A stretch of DNA of 5,488 bases from JBEGQX01 sp041180805 (lineage in GTDB: Bacteria; Planctomycetota; Planctomycetia; Gemmatales; Gemmataceae), in the NCBI GenBank assembly GCA_041180805.1, contig JBEGQX010000357.1, forward strand, positions 1-5,488. The letters run 5' to 3'. How positions within the stretch are numbered: position 1 is the stretch's first letter; each line of letters begins with the position of its first letter. The position numbers and the translations under genes were made by a program. The notes beneath the pieces are model-generated. The model worked only from the letters and a program-made list of their open reading frames with translations, searched no databases and was not told the origin of the DNA. Shown here piece after piece: positions 1 through 5,488 of this stretch.

Positions 1-353
1 ATGGCATGAAGGCCGTAGCCAGTCAAACGATCAAAAAGCTGGGAATTGTAGCCCATTAGCCAGATCACCAGCTTACCCTGCGCTGGCACCCGGGTATCCA
101 CACTGGCATTTTCAAAGTCCGCGGGTTTACCATCTTTCTCGAAGACAAAGTCGATTTCCGGATGAGCCTTGGCACGCGGATCAATCTTGCTGGCACGCTC
201 CTTAAGATCATGCTTTTTGGGGGATGAATCCTTGTAAGTAAAGGCAGCACCCTTGGCACCGGCCTTAGCCTTGGATTTGGTATCCTGCGCTTGAAGGACA
301 AAAAGTGGCGCAAGAAATACAGCAGCTATCAGAATCAAAATAAATCGCTTCAT
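1..353 (-). CDS. Secreted protein of unknown family, N-terminal part (cut by window edge)
   Basis: The frame is open from the ATG at 351-353 to the left edge, giving 117 complete codons without a stop. Residues 1-22 form a Sec signal peptide: K2-R3, a hydrophobic core at about 4-20 (FILILIAAVFLAPLFVL), and a likely cut after LQA before Q23. A Lys/Ala-rich stretch follows (about 25-36), then a charged region (41-80), then GKLVIWLMGYN at 93-103 and LFDRLTGYGLHA at 106-117. The hydrophobic strand ending in WLMG vaguely recalls the first core strand of alpha/beta hydrolases, but no nucleophile or other catalytic residue lies in the visible part, so I do not assign a function. The start was chosen because it begins the signal peptide; the Shine-Dalgarno match is poor. 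It lies 37 bases after the propeller gene on the same strand with no terminator seen between, so it is probably the fourth gene of the operon. Existence is fairly sure; function is unknown. Confidence 0.75.
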   Translation of the reverse strand, partial: MKRFILILIAAVFLAPLFVLQAQDTKSKAKAGAKGAAFTYKDSSPKKHDLKERASKIDPRAKAHPEIDFVFEKDGKPADFENASVDTRVPAQGKLVIWLMGYNSQLFDRLTGYGLHA

Positions 354-390
354 CTTCGTGGAGCTTTCAAAAAGTTATAAGGATGCGAAA

Positions 391-1323
391 TTAGCGAATA
401 GCCTTGATGTCCAGCACATGGCTTGTGGCCAGGCCGTTGCCAAAAGTCTTGAAATCATTGAATTTCCACACCACCTTCTTGTCGCGGGTGACTTCAAAAA
501 GCTGGGGATTGTTCGGGCCGGCATGGCAATTTCCAACAATGATATTTCCATTGGGAAGGGCGTGCAGTGTGGTAACCCATGCAAGCTGGATGCCGAGCAG
601 TTCGTTATGTTCTATCTTCCAAACGATCTCACCCTTTGGATTTACCTCCAGGACACGGTTATTGTTACCCCCGGCGATCAGGGTGTTTCCATTCGGAAGC
701 CTGATGGCGCCGTAAACTTCTACCCCGTGGCCTTCCACACCGTGGCCTGGCGCTTTGGGCCTGCCCCCAAGATCCATCTGATAAGTCCAAACAACTTTGC
801 CTGTGGGGTCATATTCACGAATCTTGCCATCACCTTCATGGCAGACAAGATAATTACCACTCTCAAGCTTGCGAGCCATGCGTGTATCGCGATGGGGGTT
901 GGGGTTTTCGACGGTCAAAGGAACTTCACGAACAATTTTGCCTTCCCTGTTCACTTCGATAATTCGGCGATTGCCAGACTCGGCGATCATCACATTTCCA
1001 TCGGGAAGTTGTTGGAATGCGTGCACCTCAATCCTGCCGGTATACCCTGCCTTTGGCTTGCATTCATACTGCCAGACCACCTTGCCTTCGCGATTCACCT
1101 CGGCGATCACTGATTTGGGCATAGGAAGAAGCACATTGCCATTGGGTAGCAACTGGATGTCGTGGGTTTCCGCCTTGTTGGCGAATTCCCATTCCACCTT
1201 TCCCTGCGCGTTGACTATGGCGACCTTGCCTTTGTCGGCAGCTAGTACGCGGTAAGAAGGTTCTCCTGCAAGAACCATTGTCCAAGTGGTGAAAAGAACG
1301 CAAAGCGTCAGCAAATGTTTCAT
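391..1323 (-). CDS. Secreted six-repeat beta-propeller protein, arylsulfotransferase/PQQ-propeller-like
   Basis: This is a 310-residue protein with a Sec signal peptide (K2-H3, hydrophobic about 4-18, likely cut after VLA before G20), so it should act outside the cytoplasm. The mature part is a run of short repeats of the type LPNGN-(hydrophobic), then EVNREGKVVW. The GK-V-W element recurs six times, with the Trp at 45, 84, 179, 235 and 286 and Arg at 132. The paired (L)PNGN turn occurs near 59-63, 106-110, 153-157, 209-213 and 256-260. This predicts a six-bladed propeller as in arylsulfotransferase-like (ASST) and PQQ/NHL-type proteins. His residues precede several turns (H54, H101, H254) and could line the central channel. 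Enzymatic activity is not shown; a scaffold or ligand-binding role is equally possible. The same frame is open up to an ATG at 1434, but that start overlaps the DUF1501 gene and would bury the signal peptide, whereas 1323 has a good ribosome binding site. The DUF1501 stop lies 16 bases upstream, so the two are probably co-transcribed. Fold assignment is fairly sure; function is not. Confidence 0.88.
   Translation of the reverse strand: MKHLLTLCVLFTTWTMVLAGEPSYRVLAADKGKVAIVNAQGKVEWEFANKAETHDIQLLPNGNVLLPMPKSVIAEVNREGKVVWQYECKPKAGYTGRIEVHAFQQLPDGNVMIAESGNRRIIEVNREGKIVREVPLTVENPNPHRDTRMARKLESGNYLVCHEGDGKIREYDPTGKVVWTYQMDLGGRPKAPGHGVEGHGVEVYGAIRLPNGNTLIAGGNNNRVLEVNPKGEIVWKIEHNELLGIQLAWVTTLHALPNGNIIVGNCHAGPNNPQLFEVTRDKKVVWKFNDFKTFGNGLATSHVLDIKAIR
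718..747 (-). repeat. Tandem 15-base repeat inside the propeller gene
   Basis: Two adjacent 15-base units (718-732 and 733-747) match at 13 of 15 positions and encode GHGVE twice in a row (residues 193-202 of the propeller protein). Both differences are silent: GGT/GGG for Gly and GTG/GTA for Val. The repeat lies in the loop between the fourth and fifth propeller repeats, just before the LPNGN turn at 209-213. Confidence 0.85.
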
Positions 1324-1331
1324 AAAAATAG

Positions 1332-1337
1332 TTCCTT
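1332..1337 (-). promoter_or_regulatory. Ribosome binding site of the beta-propeller gene
   Basis: AAGGAA on the minus strand lies 8 bases before the ATG at 1321-1323, a good Shine-Dalgarno match and spacing. It lies inside the 16-base gap just after the DUF1501 stop codon (1340-1342). It decides the start in favour of 1323 over the upstream in-frame ATG at 1434, and suggests translation restarts directly after the DUF1501 gene. Confidence 0.65.
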
Positions 1338-1339
1338 GA

Positions 1340-2776
1340 TTAGGCCATGACCTCGCGAATGGGTTCCGCACCCTCCACACCCACCAATTTCTGATCCAGC
1401 CCGCCATAGAAGTAAGTGAGTCTTTCCGGATCAAGGCCCATGCGGTCCAAGACGGTAGAGTGAAGGTGCTTCACATGGAAGGGTTTCTCGACAGCCTTGC
1501 TGCCAAGTTCATCGGTGGTACCCACGGTGGTTCCACCCTTGATGCCACCGCCCGCCATCCACATGGTAAAGCCATAGGCATTGTGGTCGCGACCACTACC
1601 CTTGGCGTATTCCGCGGTGGGCTGCCGGCCAAACTCGCCACCCCAGATCACAAGGGTCGAATCCAGCATACCTCGTTGCTTCAGATCGCTTAGCAGGCCC
1701 GCAATCGGAAGATCGGTCTCACCGGCATGCATGTTGTGGTTGAATTCCAAATCGCCATGTGCATCCCAGTTATCGTCGTTGTGGGCCCCACCGGAGTAAA
1801 TCTGTATGAAGCGAACGCCTCGCTCTGCCAGCCTTCGGGCCATCAGGCATTGTCTGCCAAACGCCGCGGTCTTGGGATTATCCAACCCGTACAGCTTCAG
1901 CGTTTTCTCTGTCTCGCGGGTAATATCGGTTGCCTCTGGCGCACTGGCTTGCATGCGATAGGCAAGCTCATAGCTGGCAACCCGGGCATTCAGGGCGCTG
2001 TAGGAACTGTTTAAAGAGGTATGTTCCTCGTTATAAGATTTAAGGGCATCCAGAATGCGCCTTTGCTGTTCCTCGCTCATGTCCGATCTTCTTGCAAGAT
2101 CCAGGATGGGTGATCCCTGCGAGCGGAACAGGGTTCCCTCATATTGGGCAGGCATATAACCACTCGACCAATTCTTGGCGCCACTAATTGGACCACCACG
2201 GGGGTCCAGCATCACCACGAAGCCCGGAAGGTTCGAGTTTTCGCTACCCAGGCCATAGTTCACCCAAGAGCCCATGCAGGGCGAACCGGAAATAACCTTG
2301 CCAGAATTCATCTGCAGCATGGCAGAGCCATGGATGGGTGAATCTGCGGTCATCGAATGAATGAAAGCCATGTCATCCACATGCCTTGCAAGGTTCGGGA
2401 AAAGATCACTCACCCATTTGCCGGACTGGCCATATTGCTTGAACTTCCATCTTGGTTCGACAACCCGCCCCTGATTCTTGTGGCCACCCCTGCCAAAAGT
2501 CTTAACTGTGATGGTCTTTCCATCCATGCCAACCATGTTGGGTTTGTAATCGAAGGTATCGATATGGCTTGGGCCACCATACATGTATAGGAATATGACG
2601 GACTTGGCCTTGGGATCGTGGTGAGGCTTCTTGGGTGCCAATGGATTGAACGGGGCAGCGGCATGAGCTTTAAAGAAAGAATCTTCCAGCATTCCCGCCA
2701 AAGCAACACCCGTGAAACCCGCTCCTGATTGCCAGATGAACTCCCTACGGGTTCTGCCACAAAAGTTCTTCGTCAT
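1340..2776 (-). CDS. DUF1501 family protein, Tat-exported, alkaline phosphatase/sulfatase-like fold
   Basis: This 478-residue protein has the usual length for DUF1501 and appears complete. The N-terminus carries a twin-arginine signal (RTRREFIWQSGAGF at 8-21, a hydrophobic stretch to about 30, an Ala-rich end AHAAA at 37-41), so it is probably folded and loaded with cofactor before export. Family landmarks in order are GGPSHIDTFD (67-76), a region around 141-171 with SPIHGSAM and GSWVNYGLG, WDAHGD (337-342), WGGEFGRQP (378-386), GRDHN (395-399) and a C-terminal HLHSTVLDRMGLDP (437-450). The spaced Asp, His and Glu residues (D73, H340, E381, H398, H439) resemble the metal site of alkaline phosphatase-superfamily enzymes, to which DUF1501 is structurally related; assigning single residues as ligands is my inference. 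No substrate is established for the family. The ATG at 2776 is the first Met before the Tat motif; its ribosome site is weak. The gene follows the PSCyt1/DUF1549/DUF1553 gene by 25 bases, the standard planctomycete pairing. Confidence 0.95.
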   Translation of the reverse strand: MTKNFCGRTRREFIWQSGAGFTGVALAGMLEDSFFKAHAAAPFNPLAPKKPHHDPKAKSVIFLYMYGGPSHIDTFDYKPNMVGMDGKTITVKTFGRGGHKNQGRVVEPRWKFKQYGQSGKWVSDLFPNLARHVDDMAFIHSMTADSPIHGSAMLQMNSGKVISGSPCMGSWVNYGLGSENSNLPGFVVMLDPRGGPISGAKNWSSGYMPAQYEGTLFRSQGSPILDLARRSDMSEEQQRRILDALKSYNEEHTSLNSSYSALNARVASYELAYRMQASAPEATDITRETEKTLKLYGLDNPKTAAFGRQCLMARRLAERGVRFIQIYSGGAHNDDNWDAHGDLEFNHNMHAGETDLPIAGLLSDLKQRGMLDSTLVIWGGEFGRQPTAEYAKGSGRDHNAYGFTMWMAGGGIKGGTTVGTTDELGSKAVEKPFHVKHLHSTVLDRMGLDPERLTYFYGGLDQKLVGVEGAEPIREVMA

Positions 2777-2801
2777 ATTGCACCAGAGTTGAATGTCTTG
2801 G

Positions 2802-5345
2802 TTAGTTTAAAAACAGGAATTCATTCAGGTTCAATGCCACCAGGCAGAACCTTCTTAATGCTTCCTCTTTAGTCAGACCATCTTGGCTGACAGATTCCTG
2901 CAGAAACTTTAAGCCGCGTTCCACTTCCGTGGACGATGGGTTTCGTTGGTAAACTCTTCCCAGCACCATGGATACCTGCTTGCGAGAATCTTCCCCTGCC
3001 GCAGACTGAACACTCTTGGCAAACAGCGCAGCCTGCTCATTTGCGAAGTCACCGTTAATGAGTGCCAACGCCTGGGAAGGCTGGGTGGTGGTGAAGCGTT
3101 GTGGGCAGGGCGAATCAGGGTCGGCAGCATCAAAGACATTTAAAAGCGGCACCGCCAGGGATCGCTTGATATGCACATACACACTGCGCGAGGCGGCTTC
3201 CTCGGGGGTTGATTTACCCCACCCGCTGCCCGGGCGCGATTGCCCGGCGAGTACCTCTTTGGGAATAACAGGATACACACTGGGCCCGTCCTTCTTTTCC
3301 AGGTTCAAGTTGCCACTGACAGACAGGATCGCATCCCGCAATTCTTCAGCGGTCAGGCGACGCAAATCAAAATGAGAAAGCAGGTCATTCTCCGGGTCTT
3401 TTTGTTGCGCCTGGGAAGATGGGGCTGAGCCCATGCGAAACGCGTTCGAGGTCAGGATCAGCCTTTGCAAGGGTTTCAGTTTCCAGCCGTTGGCAACCAA
3501 CTCGCTTGCAAGGTAATCAAGTAACTCGGGATGTGTGGGTGGGGTGCCCATATAACCAAAGTTGCTTGTGGAGCGGACAATTCCCCTGCCAAAGTTAAAC
3601 TGCCACAACCTGTTGGCCATCACCCGGGCGGTCAGCGGATTGGTATCGCTGGCAATCCAGTCTGCCACGATCTTTCTTCTTCCGGAGGTCTGTGAACCTT
3701 GTTCCGCTTCGATAATTTTTGGATCGGGGCTATTGGCTGCAACCATCACGCCAGGGAAACCCGGGGTTACCTTTTCTCCCTTGGCCGCAGGCATGCCGCG
3801 AATAAGGATGAAGGTTTCGCGGGCGTTGCGCCCTTGCTCAATAACCGCAAGGGCGGTTTCACGCACCAATGGTTTGTTCTTGTTCAACTCTTCGCGCTGG
3901 GCCTTTAGCTTCAGCCATTCCTGATGCTCTTCCTTGGAAACCAGGGTTCCGGAATGTTTTTCGAATAGTGGCACCTTGTGGACTTCATGCTTGAAATCAT
4001 CCCGCTGACCACCGGGCAGTTTTGCCTGAAAATCCGATTCGATCTTTCCGATTCGACGATTGATATCGCCTAACTTTGAATCATAATCCCGGGCCTTGAT
4101 TTCTAATTCCCGAAGCTTTTGCGCATCTGCCTTTCGACCACCCGGCACTATTCCTGAAAGATCCTTGATATCACCATCGACAATGCGCTGCGAGGCAGGG
4201 CCATTTCCATAGCTGTTAATGCCATGAAAGAATGCCATGAAGCGGTAGTAATCTTTTTGGGGAAAAGGATCGATCTTGTGATCGTGACAGCGGGCGCAGC
4301 CAACCGTAAGACCCAGAAATGTCTGCCCGGTGGTGGATACAATGTCATCCAACTGATCGTAGTAGTGCAAAAGAGGATCCGCGGGTTCATCATCCCATAG
4401 CCCCAGGCGAAAATAACCTGTTGCCACCATGCTATCACGGGTCACGCGTTCCAGTTCATCACCGGCAAGCTGCTCGCGAATGAACTGGCTGTAGGGCATA
4501 TCCTTGTTAAAGGCTTGAATCACATAGTCGCGATATTTCCAGGCGTTTGGCTTGATGCCATCGCGTTCGAAGCTGTTGGTTTCCGCATAGCGCACGAGAT
4601 CCAGCCAGTGCCGGGCCCAGTGCTCGCCGTAATGACGCGAGGCAAGCAATGCATCCACGCGCTTTTCGTAGGCATCGGTCGAATCATCCTTCAGGAAAGA
4701 TTCAACCTCGGCTGAGGTGGGGGGCATGCCGGTAACCGCAAAGTGCAACCTGCGCAGAAGGGCAGTCTTGTTGGCAGGTGCTGCTGGAGAATAATTATTG
4801 TCTTCCAACTTTCGGAGGATGAAGGCATCCACCGGGTTGCGAACCCACGCGCTATTCTTTACTTGGGGAACTGTCGGCTTTTTCACAGGCTTGAAGGCCC
4901 AGAAGTTACGAGCTTCTTCGTCCACCTTGGGAGGGCCGTGGCTTTTCATGGCAGAAGTGGCTCCATCGGCATAGGGAACCCCCATCTTCAGCCACTTTTC
5001 CAAGATGTCTATCTGTGCCTGGGGAAGTTTCCCCTTGGGTGGCATTTTCATTTCGCCATAACGGATGGCATCTAAAAGGATGCTTTCACCGGGCTTATCC
5101 AGCAGAACCACCTTGCCACTATCGCCACCCTTTAAAAGGGCATCCCGCGAGGAAAGATTAAAACCACCTTTGACTTTTTTCTCAGCCCCGTGGCATGACA
5201 TGCAATGAGCCTGAAGAATAGGCTGAACTTCTTTGTTGAAAAACATCTTGGGGTCAGGCTCGGCACCGGTTAAAGACTTGTCAAACCCCAATATCAGGAT
5301 TAGGGCCAAATAACCTGGCAATATATGTTTCAAAGAAAACCTCAT
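2802..5345 (-). CDS. PSCyt1-DUF1549-DUF1553 secreted cytochrome-domain protein
   Basis: This is an 847-residue protein with a Sec signal peptide (R2, K6, hydrophobic about 8-21, likely cut after LTGA before E29). Residues about 34-125 form a planctomycete cytochrome c domain (PSCyt1): FFNKEVQPIL, the haem motif CMSCH at 48-52, and MKMPPKGKLP at 99-108, where M101 is the likely distal iron ligand. DUF1549 spans about 168-375 (VDAFILRKLE, HWLDLVRYAET) and contains a second CXXCH, GCARCHDHKIDP at 349-360. A charged, probably coiled-coil linker covers about 405-445 and 471-490. DUF1553 spans about 558-835, with NPLTARVMANRLWQFNFGRG at 569-588, FGYMGTPPTHPELLD at 596-610, TTTQPSQALALING at 752-765 and the C-terminal NEFLFLN. 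No LamG-type insert is present, so this is the short architecture. An in-frame ATG at 5414 would add 23 residues before the signal peptide; 5345 is preferred for the signal peptide and a GGTGAT ribosome site. It is the first visible gene of the operon. Haem binding by the first motif is likely; enzymatic function of the DUF domains is not established. Confidence 0.95.
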   Translation of the reverse strand: MRFSLKHILPGYLALILILGFDKSLTGAEPDPKMFFNKEVQPILQAHCMSCHGAEKKVKGGFNLSSRDALLKGGDSGKVVLLDKPGESILLDAIRYGEMKMPPKGKLPQAQIDILEKWLKMGVPYADGATSAMKSHGPPKVDEEARNFWAFKPVKKPTVPQVKNSAWVRNPVDAFILRKLEDNNYSPAAPANKTALLRRLHFAVTGMPPTSAEVESFLKDDSTDAYEKRVDALLASRHYGEHWARHWLDLVRYAETNSFERDGIKPNAWKYRDYVIQAFNKDMPYSQFIREQLAGDELERVTRDSMVATGYFRLGLWDDEPADPLLHYYDQLDDIVSTTGQTFLGLTVGCARCHDHKIDPFPQKDYYRFMAFFHGINSYGNGPASQRIVDGDIKDLSGIVPGGRKADAQKLRELEIKARDYDSKLGDINRRIGKIESDFQAKLPGGQRDDFKHEVHKVPLFEKHSGTLVSKEEHQEWLKLKAQREELNKNKPLVRETALAVIEQGRNARETFILIRGMPAAKGEKVTPGFPGVMVAANSPDPKIIEAEQGSQTSGRRKIVADWIASDTNPLTARVMANRLWQFNFGRGIVRSTSNFGYMGTPPTHPELLDYLASELVANGWKLKPLQRLILTSNAFRMGSAPSSQAQQKDPENDLLSHFDLRRLTAEELRDAILSVSGNLNLEKKDGPSVYPVIPKEVLAGQSRPGSGWGKSTPEEAASRSVYVHIKRSLAVPLLNVFDAADPDSPCPQRFTTTQPSQALALINGDFANEQAALFAKSVQSAAGEDSRKQVSMVLGRVYQRNPSSTEVERGLKFLQESVSQDGLTKEEALRRFCLVALNLNEFLFLN
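3829..3855 (-). repeat. Perfect 9-bp inverted repeat within the cytochrome-domain gene
   Basis: On the minus strand CGCCCTTGC (3855-3847) is followed by a 9-base loop and GCAAGGGCG (3837-3829), giving a perfect 9-bp, G+C-rich stem in the mRNA. It encodes residues 497-506, between the charged linker and DUF1553. No T-run follows, so it is not an intrinsic terminator. It may be chance: roughly one stem this good is not surprising in several kilobases. Confidence 0.5.
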
Positions 5346-5351
5346 CTTGTC

Positions 5352-5357
5352 ATCACC
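5352..5357 (-). promoter_or_regulatory. Possible ribosome binding site deciding the 5345 start
   Basis: GGTGAT on the minus strand lies 6 bases before the ATG at 5343-5345. It matches the GGTGAT part of the extended Shine-Dalgarno consensus. The competing ATG at 5414 has only A+T-rich sequence before it. This supports the shorter 847-residue product, although planctomycete genes often lack strong ribosome sites. Confidence 0.45.
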
Positions 5358-5419
5358 GGTGGGAAGTAACTTTATAATCAGGCATTTTTCCCATCTTGGG
5401 TGCCAGCTTTGCATTATGA

Positions 5420-5425
5420 ATTATA
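5420..5425 (-). promoter_or_regulatory. Possible -10 element of the operon promoter
   Basis: A perfect TATAAT on the minus strand sits in the A+T-rich stretch upstream of the cytochrome-domain gene, about 75 bases before its preferred start. No good -35 box lies 16-19 bases further upstream (the nearest TTGTGC is 22 bases away), and there is no extended -10 TG. If real, transcription would begin near 5413-5414 and leave a leader of roughly 68 bases. Other A+T-rich hexamers lie nearby (for example TATAAA, minus strand, 5371-5376), so this is a weak call. The whole non-coding stretch 5346-5488 holds no other feature I can support. Confidence 0.35.
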
Positions 5426-5488
5426 GGTTAAAACATTCTCTGGCATGGCACAAGGGAATGAGTTATCATAATATTTTCATTAATAAAA

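Noticed and set aside
65..313. 82-codon minus-strand open frame, very rich in Arg and Pro
   Set aside because: It lies in another frame of the truncated secreted-protein gene, has no ribosome site and has the composition of a shadow frame.
354..390. Short inverted repeat CTTT-TTG-AAAG in the 37-base gap as a terminator
   Set aside because: The stem is only 4 bp, A+T-rich and without a following T-run, so it would not stop transcription.
358..1113. 251-codon open frame on the plus strand
   Set aside because: It lies entirely antisense to the propeller gene, whose signal peptide, repeats and ribosome site are convincing. The antisense product has no recognisable domain and its openness follows from the repeated codon pattern of the real gene.
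1285..1323. Cys8 in the propeller signal peptide as a lipoprotein anchor
   Set aside because: The Cys is in the middle of the hydrophobic core rather than at its end and lacks a lipobox; a normal signal peptidase cut after VLA fits better.
1324..1434. In-frame upstream start for the propeller gene at 1434
   Set aside because: It would add 37 residues in front of a normal Sec signal peptide and overlap the DUF1501 coding end; the AAGGAA site and signal peptide support 1323.
2410..2760. 116-codon minus-strand open frame inside the DUF1501 gene
   Set aside because: It is a shadow of the DUF1501 frame with no family features.
3230..3247. Inverted repeat CCGGGC-6-GCCCGG
   Set aside because: A 6-bp stem within a G+C-rich coding patch (residues about 700-706 of the cytochrome-domain protein) is expected by chance; there is no T-run and no conserved context.
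5458..5488. Plus-strand ATG open to the right edge (10 codons), a possible divergent gene
   Set aside because: It is too short to judge, and the purine-rich AAGGGA lies directly against the ATG, too close for a ribosome site.

Overview
The window looks like planctomycete (Planctomycetota) chromosome. The evidence is the gene content: a large secreted protein combining a planctomycete-type cytochrome c domain (PSCyt1) with DUF1549 and DUF1553, followed by a Tat-exported DUF1501 protein. This pair is expanded in many copies in Planctomycetota and Verrucomicrobiota and is rare elsewhere. Base composition is moderate, near 50% G+C by eye. Genus and species cannot be told from the sequence.

Layout: every gene I can support lies on the minus strand and is read from right to left. 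From the right edge there is an A+T-rich leader with a possible promoter (5346-5488), then the PSCyt1/DUF1549/DUF1553 protein (2802-5345), the DUF1501 protein (1340-2776), a secreted six-repeat beta-propeller protein resembling the arylsulfotransferase/PQQ-propeller group (391-1323), and the N-terminal part of another secreted protein cut off by the left edge (1-353). Gaps between genes are 25, 16 and 37 bases. None holds a convincing terminator, so the four genes are probably one operon.

How the genes may work together: all four products carry export signals, three Sec-type and one twin-arginine, so the operon appears to supply a set of envelope proteins. The cytochrome protein carries two CXXCH motifs, suggesting a redox function. 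The DUF1501 protein has the His/Asp/Glu motifs of a metal-dependent alkaline phosphatase/sulfatase-like fold. The propeller could be a binding or catalytic partner. A role in extracellular breakdown or modification of a (possibly sulfated) polymer fits, but that is inference; the DUF families have no settled biochemical function.

The cassette type is known and widespread rather than new. The least explained parts are the truncated fourth gene, the link of the propeller to the DUF1501 pair, and the second CXXCH inside DUF1549. I saw no RNA genes, CRISPR arrays, insertion sequences or phage genes, and there is no gene-free stretch longer than about 145 bases.
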